DNA of 64,000 nucleotides from Catonia carolina (GCA_035578175.1 JAQMRL010000012.1:24171460-24235459); one strand, 5' to 3'. Positions 10,255 to 21,180 are shown, numbered from the stretch's first letter. Numbers and translations are program-made. The notes: generated by a model not told the origin, from the letters alone.

Positions 10255-10460
10255 GGCGCCTTTATACGTGTGTGTGCGCGCGCCCGTAAGACCATGAGTA
10301 TGTACGCGTGCGTACATGACTGTAAGCGCAGAGGCGTATGGGTGCATACGTTTGTACTATATAAGTGTGCATGCGAACTCGCGTGCGTACACACAATCGT
10401 GTGTGTGTGTATGTGTGAGTGTGAGTGTGCGCGCGCGCGCGTGTGTGAGTGTATAGGCTA
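10255..10460 (+). repeat. degenerate GT/GC-rich simple repeat
   Basis: Alternating purine-pyrimidine sequence with (GT)n, TACGTGCG-like and GCGCGCGCGC segments. It follows a Helentron-like end fragment, matching the place where that family carries its internal CA/GT tract. Z-DNA prone. Confidence 0.7.
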
Positions 10461-10469
10461 GTATATGCG

Positions 10470-11215
10470 TGCACAAAATAACGATAACTCTCCAACGTAC
10501 CAATAAAGGGAAAATTACAAAGTAGTCACTAATGACTGCAGATATTGATGCGACTTAAAAAAATATCTTTTGAGTATGCACGGAACTTACTAGAAGTCCG
10601 TGATGAGATGATTCCCGAAATTTGACACAAAACTTCACGTGATAGGCTCCAAATATTCTATTTTCATTTGTTATTACTGGATTTTCGATGCAACCGACTT
10701 CATTATTACCGAATTTTACTGTAAAATCAATTTCAGTCTGCTTTTATATTTTGAAATTGTAATTTTCTAACAATTTTAAGCAATACTATTTAATTACTTT
10801 TTATAATAAGGTGATAAAAGGACAATCGGTTAAAAGACGGAAGGAAAATCTTTATGGATAAATGAATGTAAGAAAGACAGAAAAAGAATTCTGAAGATAC
10901 ATTAAACTTGACCTTTCCACAAACATCCAATTCCTTACTAATTGGATAATTGGTTGACCTATCTACTCTCTTCTTTTCTTTGTAATATTATTCAACTATA
11001 TCTTTTTCACTTTAACTATAGGCTATGTGGAAGAAATAGAACAATTGCATGTAGGACATAAAGCGTGCGTGAAGGTAAAAACCACTGGCTTCTTTCTTTG
11101 AATTACTACATACCAGAAATAACTCGTCAATACGGCAGAGGCATTAGTCAAAACGCGTATAAAAACAAAGACAATGAAGATAAAAAAATTAACTTTCTTT
11201 ATCCCTATATGATTG
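10470..11215. other. intergenic, nothing recognised
   Basis: No supported gene. Short frames here lack family motifs and start context. Confidence 0.25.
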
Positions 11216-11219
11216 TGTA

Positions 11220-11310
11220 GGGAAAGAAAGTATATTGTGTTCATGTCGATTTTTCGAAATAAATCTTTCACCGGAAATACACATTTTCAGGTCCTCTGAG
11301 AACGATCATT
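11220..11310 (+). repeat. Helentron-like (HINE) end fragment
   Basis: GGGAAAGAAAGTATATTGTG, TTCATGTCGATTTTTCGAAA and CACCGGAAATACACATTTTC match the family end in reverse orientation. Only ~90 bp is present. Confidence 0.6.
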
Positions 11311-12643
11311 TTTGAGAGGAATAAAACAGCGTTTTAGAGGAGTGCTCCTGCATATTTTCTAATTAAGATCAGATAAAATTCAGCCTTTAAGTACAAAGAA
11401 TAAAGGAATTTGGGCGCTTTCTTAAATGTTATTTTCGTTCCCGATGGTCACAACGAGTAAGCAGCGTGCACACTGGATACGTTCTGTCACGTCACATTGC
11501 GGCTTCCGTCGAACCGAAAGCTTTGCTTACTATAGATTCTTATGAACAGGCGCACACAGGTTACGGCACGTTACGTTACGTGGCGTCTATAGTTGATTTC
11601 ACGTTCAGAATGCAGTACGGGAAGTCCATAAGCAATGTATTTCAGATAGGAGTTTGAGCGCTACTACGCTAAGTAAAAATAAGACTCCACGCCACACGCC
11701 ATACGTTTTCATTTACAAACTTCTATTGAATAATGTAATACGAAAACACACTTAATATTTGTATCGTTTTAAAGATTAAGTACCGACAATTATTGTAGTA
11801 ATGGAATTTTTTATCAATTTAATTGTCTTTTTTAATTATTTTAAAGTAAAGAATAGTTATTGTTTAAATCTTGGTAGACAAATTACGAAAAAAATAATTA
11901 TTTCTTGTTTGCACACCCCTTTTTTCCGTCGGGGGTTAAAAATAGAGAGTATGATTGGTATAAGTTCACAGGTGTCAAAATGATTCAGAGATTCTTGGAA
12001 TACGAAACACGACCCATTATCTATCCTTGACCTGCTTTCGAATCAGTGATTTTTCAAATGCGTTTATTATTTCTGTTTCCGTCCAATATATGACTTATCA
12101 TACATAAAATTACTGAAGAATTGTATATTTTATACCAAAATAATAAAACACGTGGGTCATCAAAGAAAGAAAAAAGTTATATATGAAGTGAAACACAAAA
12201 CAAGTGATTTAAACTTCCAACTTTGTACAAGCGTATCTTAACTAAATATCTCAGTATTTAATCAAATTTACAGCGTAATAAAATATGATTCATTAGAAAG
12301 CGATAGTTATTTTTTCAGAAATTTTTGATAAAAACTGAGCTTGTCAGAGCGTGGTAAGCGAAACTCTAATTAGTTTTGCCGTCACCTTCGGATGGCGTCG
12401 TTGGAGGAGAGTTATTGTATTGGCAGTGCCTGATGTTTCCCGTACGCCTGATAACACAACGGGTTCTCATAAGAGAACTGCATTATGAACGTGAAATAGA
12501 GTATAGTAGACGTTAGGTGACGGATACATTGCAGTTTAGGGCAAAATTGACGGATGACGGAAGCCACTCGGCAGTAGCATTTCGACATATTTCTACTCTG
12601 TGCGGCACAATTTGTTGTTTTGTTGTTCGGGTTACATTTTAAT

Positions 12644-12694
12644 ATGGAAGACGAAGTATTAATTGAGTGTTTAAATAATTATATATTTACATAA
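12644..12694 (+). pseudogene. possible start of the Harbinger accessory DNA-binding ORF
   Basis: Starts M-E-D-E-V-L-I-E and stops after 16 codons. MxDEVLIE is a common opening of MADF/Myb-like proteins, and PIF/Harbinger elements carry such a second ORF, here divergent from the transposase remnant. Very short; the call rests on context. Confidence 0.25.
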
Positions 12695-12929
12695 ATAATA
12701 AATATATATCTAAATTATCCATGTCTATTAATTCTACTGAATGTTTCAATTATGTTTTTGCAATTTTTAAAATAAATAAAATCTTTGGTAATATTACAAA
12801 AAAAAATTATAATAATTTTGATCTCCTATCTAAATATAATAGCGCTTAATAAGCAGTAATAATAACACTTTTTTGGTTAATTATTAATTACTTAAAGTAT
12901 ATTTTTACTTACTTCAGGGTGATTGCCAA

Positions 12930-13225
12930 TCTTGAAGCAATTAAAAAAATTTTGCGAACTCATCCGGAACCATTTAAAAAAAATTTTGACTTATCCTCAA
13001 GAAGGTCTGAAAATAATGTATGAAATTCTCCGTGGTCATCTCTTTTAGCATTACTGTTATGAACCCATAAAAGTTATTTTCCTTTTTTCTCTTCCTTATC
13101 TCCAATACGCGCTATTACAAAGAGTTCCTCATCGGAAGTGAAATTCCAGTAAAGCAAAATAACAAAATTGACTTCAAAAATTACGACTAAACAACCCCCA
13201 ACCACTAGAGTTTTAAACGAAGAGA
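12930..13225 (-). pseudogene. PIF/Harbinger transposase N-terminal remnant
   Basis: Pieces of the transposase N-terminus lie in at least two frames. An acidic SDEEL motif is followed by a Lys-rich segment, an in-frame stop, the W-V-H...G-E-F-H-T-L-F block typical of Harbinger nucleases, and W-F-R-M-S after a frame change. None of the catalytic acidic residues is present, so it cannot encode an active enzyme. It belongs to the inverted-repeat element at 11462-13393. Confidence 0.6.
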
Positions 13226-13674
13226 GACGACTCTCTGGGAGGTCAACACAAGTCACAAACCGAAAACCGACAAACTGAAAGAGACGCATTTGGTGTGTGT
13301 CTTTACACCCTTCCGTCACGTCACGTCTCCAACCGCTCTGAGCTGTATAGAGATGTTACGTAACGAAACGTATCCAGTGTACTCGCTGCTTTAGAACGAA
13401 CGCTGTATCAATTTGAATGAGGGAATGAAATTTCACTACAAATAAATGTTGTAAAATGTGAAGGTTTGCTCGGTTGTACGGGAAAAATTTAAAAAAACAA
13501 GCATTTGAACAACAAATTTGCATTCGATAGTGAGTCGTTATCGAATACACGTTTGTGTATTCTGCAAAGGAACGCAGTAATCTGGTTTTGGATTTAGTAG
13601 TACAAAAAATTGTATTTGTACCCGCACGAGAAATTCAATATTAAAAACAACTTTGTTATTATAAACCTTACGAA

Positions 13675-14921
13675 TGCGCGGACCAGATCCTAACATTAAA
13701 GCTACTAATAGACTCATACAGAAGAAGAAACAAACAACTAATAATCTCGTTTATAGACTTCAAAAAAGCGTATGATAGTATACATAGACCAACAATGTTA
13801 AAGATCCTCAGGAATTTAGGAGTCCACCCAAAACTAGTAAATATGATTGGACTTACCCTAACCAACACAAAGTCCATGACAAAATTCAGAGGAGAAATCT
13901 CACAATCATTTGAGATAAAAGCAGGGCTAAGGCAAGGAGATGGAATATCCCCTATAGTCTTTAATTGCGCATTGGAATACATTATGAGGGAATGGCAGAA
14001 GTTCAACCCTAGGAATGTTAAAATTGGAAGGAAAAATAATTAAATTGCTTAGGATTTGCCGATGATCTGGCTTTCATGGCAGTTTCAATAGCGGAAGCAA
14101 AAGAACAGATAACTTTAGAACAGATCGCAAATAGAGTGGGACTAAGAATTTCATACGAAAAGACAAAGTTCATGGCTACAGACCCACTAGTGATAAACGA
14201 AATTAGTTTAAACGAGAATAAGATAGAAAGGGTTGAGTCATTTAAATATCTTGGAGAAATTATCAGATATAACAATCAAGAAAAAGTATCCTGGGATCAA
14301 AGAAGAAACAAACTAAACAGAGCACAAATTACAACTAGATATACATACAATAAGAAGTCACTATCAATCCAGACCAAATTAAGACATTATAAAACAGTAG
14401 TTCAGCCGGAAGCTACGTATTGCAGTGAAACCCTCTTCAATCTGAAAGGGTTGAAAGGCAAAATAGAAGGCATCCTGAAAATAGAAAGAAGGATTCTAAG
14501 AGCGTGTATTGGTAAGAAACACCAGAAAGACGGGATGTGGGTGCTGTTGCCAAACAAGCAAGTATACAAACATACGGATTCAATACTAGACAAGATGAGA
14601 AAGAAGAGAGTTTCCTTCTTGGGGCACATTCTCAGAACACCAGAGACCAGAGTTTTAAAACAACTGGTAGAAAGATTGATTACATCCAAACAACATCCAA
14701 TATGGATAAAAGAGGTCAAGGAAGACATGGCGGAACTACGGATTACAGAACAAGACTTAAGGCAAAAAACGAATAAATTGAAAATATTACACCAAAGTGA
14801 GATTAGATTTAAAGAAATAGAAATAAAGAGGAGAAGGGTGATTTATTCGGAAGCAGAACGGAAAAGAAGAGCCCAAGTGATGAGAGATTACTGGGCTAGG
14901 AGAAAAGCCTCCAAAAATTGA
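13675..14921 (+). pseudogene. reverse transcriptase (partial, one frameshift) of a non-LTR element
   Basis: Motif A region F-I-D-F-K-K-A-Y-D-S (first catalytic Asp) is near 13750-13780. The G-L-R-Q-G-D-G-I-S-P motif is near 13926. The catalytic box F-A-D-D is at ~14055, just after the frame change. F-K-Y-L-G-E lies near 14245. A long Lys/Arg-rich C-terminus of ~200 residues ends WARRKASKN. The first segment runs in one frame to a stop at 14041-14043; the second continues in another frame to 14921. The upstream fingers and any endonuclease are missing. The C-terminus is shared with the remnants at 9206-9945 and 34671-35235. Clade not assigned with confidence. Confidence 0.8.
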
Positions 14922-14950
14922 TTGAGTGGTCTAATATGGCCGTAAAAAAA
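13675..14950 (+). mobile_element. 5'-truncated non-LTR retrotransposon with perfect 12-bp target duplication
   Basis: Flanked by AAACCTTACGAA at 13663-13674 and 14951-14962, with a poly(A) end. The reading frame is open from the first base of the insertion, so truncation occurred during target-primed reverse transcription inside the RT domain. The only clear lesion is a frame change near 14041. The near-intact frame and exact duplication show this is one of the youngest insertions in the window. Confidence 0.85.
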
Positions 14951-14962
14951 AAACCTTACGAA

Positions 14963-15820
14963 AAGCATATATAATTTCTTCGTTAAAAATAATTTAGTTT
15001 TCATAGTCCCATTATTTTAATTGACAATTTTAATAATGTTCGTTGTAGTTTTATTATGACTATTTCGATTTAATGTTTGTTATGTCTACAGTTTAAATAT
15101 CGACGATTGTTATCGCGTATAAGTATTTCGATACTAATTATAAAAATAAAATTAATTACAGCAGTTGTCAATTCAATGAAAATTAATCAACTAATAATAT
15201 AATATTGCAACAAACTGTTCATAAATCATTGTTCTCAAAATTGTAACTGTTATCACTAAATTACGTAATTCATACAGGATAATGATTCATATATTATATT
15301 TGTAGACAATCAAAATTTGTGTTGTTGCATCCGGGTTTCATTCATACCCCTATTATAATAACACATTCAATAGAATTACTATACTATATCCCATGAAACT
15401 GTCCAGTACGTCAAAACATAAATGTATTAAAATTGTGATTTAACTTAGCGCGATCCATTCGAGTACAAAAAATGTTCTTTGTCAGGTAAATAAGCTTAAT
15501 CAAATAACAAAATGAAAAATGACTAGTATTAAAGTAATGATATAGTCATACTATTTCACTTAAAAATAAAATTTTGAAAAAATATTTTTATTGACTAAAT
15601 TCTTGTCAGACTAAATTTTTTAGGAAGTAGCATACTAAATTTTGATTCACTGGCGTAATCCACGGACCTTTCCCGTTATTTCACATCATCAAAATATCGT
15701 GTGAATGCACCTTTACTGTTCTACCCCAGCGCGTTCTTTGTACTGTCGACTAGCAATCGCCTGTTTCTTTTATTTCGGTTGTTTTCATTTTTATTTACAT
15801 GTAACTCTAACTGTATGTTA
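14963..15820. other. AT-rich intergenic, nothing recognised
   Basis: No supported gene or repeat boundary. The 67-codon plus-strand frame near 15701 is rich in Phe/Leu and overlaps the Merlin remnant in antisense. Confidence 0.25.
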
Positions 15821-16075
15821 TTATTTAAAAATGTAACTGTAATTAAAGAGAACGATGGTTCGATAATCCAACTTCGTGATAGCGAGAAATGTGTCGCTTC
15901 TTAGAGGTTTACTAATTCTGAAGATTGTTTTAATACACACCCAATGATCCTGGCCAGTGGTGTTCAGTATCATATCCAGTCCATTTAAACGAATGCGCGG
16001 ATTATGCACTGTTCCTTTCTCTTGAAGGAAACGTATAGCTTTTTCCTCAGTAGAAATAATAGGAACCAATTCCAA
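15821..16075 (-). pseudogene. Merlin/ISXO2-like transposase N-terminal fragment
   Basis: The frame contains A-I-R-F-L-Q-E-K-G, then H-N-P-R-I-R-L-N-G, G-Q-D-H-W-V-C, S-D-T-F-L-A and K-L-D-Y-R-T-I-V-L-F. This order (FLQxKG, zinc-ribbon, SGTFLxxTKLxxRTI-hh) is that of insect Merlin (IS1016/ISXO2-type) transposases. Most ribbon cysteines are replaced (R in ...PRIRLNG, F in ...KTIF), so the metal site is destroyed. The DDE core is absent. No terminal repeat or 8-bp duplication was identified around it. Confidence 0.6.
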
Positions 16076-16244
16076 AAGATTCGTTATTTATTGAACAGAA
16101 CACGTGCAAAGCAAACAACCAACTAATGTGTATTAATAAATGTGCAAACTATATCTACAATTAATTATAGTGAGTGTGAGTCATCAGTAATAATTATAAA
16201 GATGGATGCGTTTACACGAGACGACTTTAAGGTTACAGATGATG

Positions 16245-16615
16245 TGATGTGAAAAACGGAATAGGTCCTAATCCACTTCCTCGATACCTTAATTAGCTGC
16301 TTTCTGTTGAATCACCTTCATCGTTTCCAACATTTATCACGATATTTTCAATAATATTTTCACACAAATTGTCCACTTGCCACGCTTTTTCTTCTTTTTC
16401 TTCGATTACATGTTTAAACATATTTTTTCCAAGTCTCTGTTACTACTTTATTAACACCTTCTATTAACAAATTTTTCACGTCACTTAATTTGAATGTTTT
16501 GTTGTTACTCCCAACGTAGCCTTTGGCTTATTCCCATATCTCAATTCTATGGGATTAAAGTTACAGAAGTAAGGAGGAAGTCGTAATACTAAACAATTTT
16601 TTGGTTAAGTGATTT
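16245..16615 (-). pseudogene. IS630/Tc1-like DDE transposase C-terminal fragment
   Basis: On the minus strand: L-R-L-P-P-Y-F-C-N-F-N-P-I-E-L, the third catalytic acidic residue in the N-P-I-E box. It is followed by a Trp-lost segment, then F-K-L-S-D-V-K-N-L-L-I-E-G and E-T-W-K-K-Y, and an acidic tail ending NVGNDEGDSTES. Stops and frame changes interrupt it. The same family recurs at 30000-30352 (C-terminus) and 41970-42212 (N-terminus). It acts as a cut-and-paste transposase in intact relatives; dead here. Confidence 0.6.
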
Positions 16616-16795
16616 CGTCTATTATAAAACAGGCTTATATAACATCCCGTCTATCATTGGTTGTTTTGACTGAAGGCGCTGAGGAGAGTGAAACATGATT
16701 ACGCATACTTTTTACTGATTTTCAACGCGTAGTCTGTTTATATTTGCTGCAAGGTTCTGTGAGATTTACTATAATTATTATTTTTTTAATCCCTA

Positions 16796-16905
16796 TAAAT
16801 GAGGTAAATGTAAATGAAGTTTAATCTTGTACAGATCCAGGTCGACCATTTCTAAGCGGTATGGTTAATTGAACCCCATTCATCGAAGTACACCGGTAAC
16901 CACTG
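16796..16905 (-). mobile_element. SINE-C fragment
   Basis: Reverse complement of the SINE-C core (ACAGTGGTTACCGGTGTACT ... TTCAATTAACCATACC). It forms one arm of a mirror-image cluster completed by 17430-17718. Confidence 0.6.
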
Positions 16906-17097
16906 TCTATAGCCTAATGATTTTCACGGTTGATGTTCTCTGCTGTTCCACGCGCTTAGATCAATCAGAACGTTTGCCAGCGTTGTCAGATTGTATGAAT
17001 GTTTCAGTGTGACAACCATTACGCGCGCATGCGTATAAGAGCCGCAGTAGGTCAATCGTGTCTTGCATCTCGTACTGAACACATCGATTATAGAGCG
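16906..17097. other. GC-richer unassigned segment between inverted SINEs
   Basis: Contains ATTACGCGCGCATGCGTATA and GATTATAGAGCGCGCAGAGG. Not matched to any other part of the window and not coding. Confidence 0.3.
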
Positions 17098-17190
17098 CGC
17101 AGAGGAGATAACTCTGACTAGTGTCTTTTACACCTCTACCTCTTCTGTTCTTAAATGCGTCAGTCATATATTTGGCTGAATCACATTTGC
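17098..17190 (-). mobile_element. SINE-A fragment (left arm of a palindrome)
   Basis: GAGGAGATAACTCTGACTAG through TCTTCTGTTCTTAAATGC to TTGGCTGAATCACA, in reverse orientation to the next copy. The two meet head to head near 17195. Confidence 0.7.
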
Positions 17191-17191
17191 T

Positions 17192-17415
17192 TCTTGTCAC
17201 ATGCTCAGCCAATTATATGACTGAAGCATTAAAACAGTAGAGGTAAAGGTGTGAAAGATACTAGCCAGAGTTATCTCCTCTGAGAGTAATGAATCTAATA
17301 CAGCCACACCCTGTGGCGAATGAAGTGAAGGTGTCATTTGGGGTGGAAAGTAGATGTTTCTCAGAGGGCCTTGCGAGCTGATAAGCATACTTTTCTACTC
17401 AGTGAGGAATTCTTT
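17192..17415 (+). mobile_element. SINE-A fragment (right arm of a palindrome)
   Basis: CTTGTCACATGCTCAGCC through GAGTTATCTCCTCTGAGAG to CACTCAGTGAGGAA. Both the 5' head and the (AAC)n tail are missing. Confidence 0.7.
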
Positions 17416-17429
17416 CGAAGAACAATTGT

Positions 17430-17718
17430 ACTTTTTCGCCGCGAATCAGTTGTTTATCACATGATTTTCGGGGACGAAGGTTGTTGGTTCATATCCTGGT
17501 AAAGGTATTTTATACGGATCTGAATACTAGACAGTGGTTACCGGTGTACTTGATGGTTAGGGTTTAATTAACCACACTCTCTTAGAAATGGTACGACTGG
17601 GTCTGAAAAAGACTACACTTCATTTGCTCGTCATACACACCATCCTTATTTCATTGGGTTATGGGGTTGCTTATTGTTCAGAATTGAATATATTGCATCT
17701 TACTTACATTAGGGATAA
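17430..17718 (+). mobile_element. SINE-C copy
   Basis: B-box remnant GTTGGTTCATATCCTGGTAA, core GACAGTGGTTACCGGTGTAC, block CACACTCTCTTAGAAATGG, and tail ATTAGGGATAAAAAATG. Nearly complete but with a decayed A box. Confidence 0.65.
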
Positions 17719-19028
17719 AAAATGACTTGTTGTCTTTTATGTTACTACCGTAATATATTTTTTTATAGATATTGAAAACAAAATATTTAATATCTAGATG
17801 GGATACGAACCGGGGATTTTAATCTTAAGTCCTAAAGGGAGAACATGAACAAATGGTCAATTAAAGCGGTCAACAAAATTTTATCAAAACATACTATCAA
17901 TTGGTGTGAAACATAAAACAAAAGTTCTTAAAATATTGACATTTTTACGGGAAACAAAATTTACAGTATCTTTAATCAAACACCAAACCTAATGGACAAC
18001 AGTGCGAGATCGTGTACTAGAAGACAGGCCTAGATTACATTGACACACGATCTGTTAACTATACAAGAATGTTCTCAGTTTTAAAAACTAAAATCAACAG
18101 GGGTTGTTCTTTTGGGGTCAGACTGTTAGAAGTTGATGAGATTATGGCGCCGACCACCCCGATTTCATAAGAGGGTTGTTTTTGGTGTACATTAAAGATT
18201 GTATTTCTTTTTGGATAAGATGAACAACTAAAAGGGAAGGATCCTGTCAATTTTTACTAACAGATTTTAGTTTTGGGGCTGTAGAACAAACCCTTATATG
18301 ATTTCCTGATCTTCATTTTTTTTTTGTAAAAGTCAAGAAACATTCGTTTCCTTCTCTTCTTCCTTGTTTTTATGGTTAACAGAAGTTCATTGATAAACAC
18401 TTGTTTAAAGGTTAGTTAGTTTTAGTTAACAAACTAAATAACTAACAAGTGGTGTCAACTTAAGACAAAAATAGTTTTAATTTTTTAAATACCATAACCT
18501 ATTTCCTTTAAGGTTTGCCGTTTATGTCGGGTTGTTAAACTAATTTAGATTATTAGTCTTGATAGAATGTAGCGGAGACAGATGTTGGAGTAACTGCCAT
18601 CAATAACAACGTGTTAGCATGTCCTTTTTATCCGATTCAGTTACAAAAATAAATAAATTTTGCTTTCTAGAAAATATAATACTAAGTTTAATTCCTCACT
18701 GAGCTTTAAAAAATGTTTAAGAAATTAACTAAACCTTTGCACTAGTCCATTTCTCACGGTAGTTCGTTCATAATAAAACTTATTTCATGCTAATTTTTAG
18801 ATAGAGCGCGCTCTCAAAAGTGTTATGGGAAGAGATAATAATAATAGTACTTATTTCCAAAAGAATAAATAATACAAATTTTAGCTTATCATTTTATATT
18901 AATTTTTATTCACACACCCATTCCTATTAGCTACCACATTCATTTCCAATAACCGAGGCGGCGGAAATAAACATCTCCAACTATGGTTAAAAATCATGGG
19001 CAGCATGTGCAAAAAGAAATGAAAAAAA
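17719..19028. other. AT-rich intergenic, little recognised
   Basis: A B-box-like word on the minus strand (CCGGTTCGTATCCC, ~17806-17819) may be a decayed SINE head. No coding frame with family motifs. Confidence 0.25.
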
Positions 19029-19912
19029 TGGTGTGAAACACTTACACAACTTTCTCTTTCCAATACAAATAATGAAAAATATAACCTAACATTAGTAATA
19101 AAACATTAGAAATAAAAAAAAACAGACCTTATTTTAATCATGAGTGAATGATCCAAAATGAAAACCAATCTTAGTTTGCCTTAATAATACGGAAAATCAC
19201 TCTTTAGAGACTCTATAAAGAAAGATCCTAAAATTAAAGTTGTAGATCTTTTAGTTACCAACAAGTTTGATTATATACACTTTTGTCATTAAATGCATGC
19301 TAAAGCCGAAATATAAAATATTCATGTTTTACATCTTTTCATGAAAAAAGAAAATCACTAATTACCGCTTAACTAAGCATTATACAAAGAAGTGTTTAAA
19401 ATAAAATTTGTTGCTTTTTAAATGTTGTACATTAGGCCTATATACACTTTTGCGCTAAAATGCATATTAAGTAATCTTAAAAAAATAATTTTTTTCTACG
19501 AAAGCATAGATTTCCCAAGAATTCAGCAGACTTGGCGCCAACCCTATCATATAGAGCATAAAAAATGTAGTAAATGAGGAGATTTTTAAAAAAAATCGTA
19601 GGAGCCATTTTTGAGAAATTCGTAAAAAGTGAAAAATTACACGAATAAACTAGTATTTCCTGTTGACCGCTTTTGGTTAAAATGTTCATCGGGTCCTCTA
19701 GTGGAATCTAACTTAAGTTTCACGTTTCAACTATGTACCAAGTTCCGTTCTTGAGATATTTTGCTAACTCACGCGCGCGCGCACACACACTCACTCACAC
19801 AAAGGGTTCAAGGAGTCTGAAAACGTGTATATCCGGTGAAAACTCGATTTCGAAAAATCGACATGAAAACAATACTTTTATCCTATTTATTCATATGGCC
19901 AAGAGAAAGTAA
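19029..19912 (-). repeat. Helentron-like (HINE) element, near full length
   Basis: TGGTGTGAAACACTTACACA with CTTTCTCTTTCCAATAC at one end and TTATTCATATGGCCAAGAGA at the other. Both internal units, the CGTAGGAGCCATTTTTGAG block and the CGCGCGCGCACACACACTCA tract are present. ~884 bp, non-coding. Confidence 0.7.
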
Positions 19913-20319
19913 ATAGAAAATTATTTCATTAATATTTAAACTATTTAGCCTATCACGTAAAATATGGTAAGCTCATATTTAACTTTGTGTTTTACTTACT
20001 ACCACTTCCATGTTATACCTTCCAAAATTAATTATCCATTTCTGTATTTAATTATTGAATTTAATTTCTTTTTGTAAAATTATATGTTTAGGTAGTAGGT
20101 TATAAAATTTGGGGGCCAAGTGGGAGAAATGACGCTCACAGCGCGTTTCTCGCTTTCCCTGGAATGAAAAACCGTTGGTATTTTTGTGTCGTACGTGCGG
20201 AATCTACTTTGGACAATCAATTTACTCTTATGACGTTTTCTCAAGATTTCCGTTACAAAAAGTTACCTGGCATTAGTCACCTAAAATTCTGCAAAAAGTT
20301 GGTCTGATTGATAGTTAGA

Positions 20320-20402
20320 ACACCTACCCTAGGACATGGCTTTTAACCATAGTTGGGTTGGTCAATTTCCTCCAGATCATACATTGTGAATTATTGTAAA
20401 TG
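20320..20402 (+). repeat. short unnamed repeat, partner at 34392-34468
   Basis: TGGCTTTTAACCATAGTTGG, GTCAATTTCCTCCA and TGTGAATTATTGT recur with changes near 34400. Too short to classify. Confidence 0.35.
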
Positions 20403-20404
20403 CA

Positions 20405-21180
20405 TTAGTTGTTTAGTCATCAGCCAAAAGGCTGGTTTCAACCTCCAGAGGCTATACTAAGTAAAACCACAAGTGTTGTGGTTTACAATGCCTTCCTCAC
20501 TGAGCGGAAAAGTATGCTTATCAGCCTCCCAGATCCTCTGAAAAGGATCTATTTTCCGGCCTGCAAATGACAACTTCACTTTATTCACCACAGGGTCTGG
20601 CTGTATAATGAAATTCATTATTCCCAGAAGAGATAACTCTGACTATAAATAGTGTCTGATTTTGCCCATAACAAGCAGGCGGAGTGTTAAATTATTTGCA
20701 CTCGATCTGCTAGTTCCAGGGATACAAAATATACTTATCACATGGTTAACGAATTATATGACTGAAGCATTTAAAATTAAACGAGGTATAGGTGTAAAGG
20801 ACACTAGTCAGAGTTATCTCCTTTGAAAGTAATGAATAATTATACAGCCAGACTCCATGATGAATGAAATGAAAGTGTCTTTTGCAGGGCGGAAAGAAGA
20901 TGCTTTCAGAGGGAGCACGCTGATAAGCATATTTTTCCACTCAGTGAGGAAGGCAATCTTAATTCACCTTATTCCTCGTTTTACTTTGTAAAGCTTCTAG
21001 AGGTTCAAGTTAGCCGTTCGGTTGATGACCTAAACAACAAGTATCTTTTAAACCTCTACCTCTTGTTTTCTTAAATGCTTCAGTCATACGAACGTGTAAT
21101 AAGAAACAGAACTATTTTTTGTAGCCCTGGAACTAGCAGATTGAGTGTAAATAATTTAATACTTCACCTACCTGGTATAA
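20405..21180 (-). mobile_element. SINE-A (outer copy) split by a second SINE-A
   Basis: The outer element runs from TTGTTTAGTCATCAGCC to ATAAATAGTGTC (20405-20650) and resumes at TATCTTTTAAACCTCTACC (21044) to TTCACCTACCTGGTATAAGC (21180). The gap is filled by an inverted complete copy (20657-21043). The junction words GTCTGATTTT and TATCTTTT suggest an eroded target duplication. Confidence 0.65.
20657..21043 (+). mobile_element. SINE-A (inner copy)
   Basis: Starts GCCCATAACAAGCAGGCGG and ends GTTGATGACCTAAACAACAAG, inside and opposite to the outer SINE-A. The resulting inverted pair could fold into a long hairpin if transcribed. Confidence 0.7.

Larger units (their letters stand above)
11462..13393 (-). 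mobile_element. PIF/Harbinger-like DNA transposon remnant with terminal inverted repeats
   Basis: The ends are AGCAGCGTGCACACTGGATA at the left and the inverse of AGCAGCGAGTACACTGGATA at the right: one ~25-bp inverted repeat with few mismatches, 1.93 kb apart. Inside, the minus strand at ~13170-12930 carries the N-terminal signature of Harbinger nuclease proteins: SDEELFVIARI, then after a stop WVHNSNAKRDDHGEFHTLF and, in another frame, WFRMS. The family normally duplicates a 3-bp TWA target; the flanks read GTA and TTA, so the duplication is imperfect or mutated. The catalytic DDE core is not found, so this is an internally deleted, dead copy. Confidence 0.68.

Noticed and set aside
10056..10495. 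Frames rich in Ser/Leu/Pro or Thr/His
   Set aside because: Translations of the polypyrimidine and GT tracts.
14402..14728. 108-codon minus-strand frame
   Set aside because: Antisense shadow of the LINE reverse transcriptase frame.
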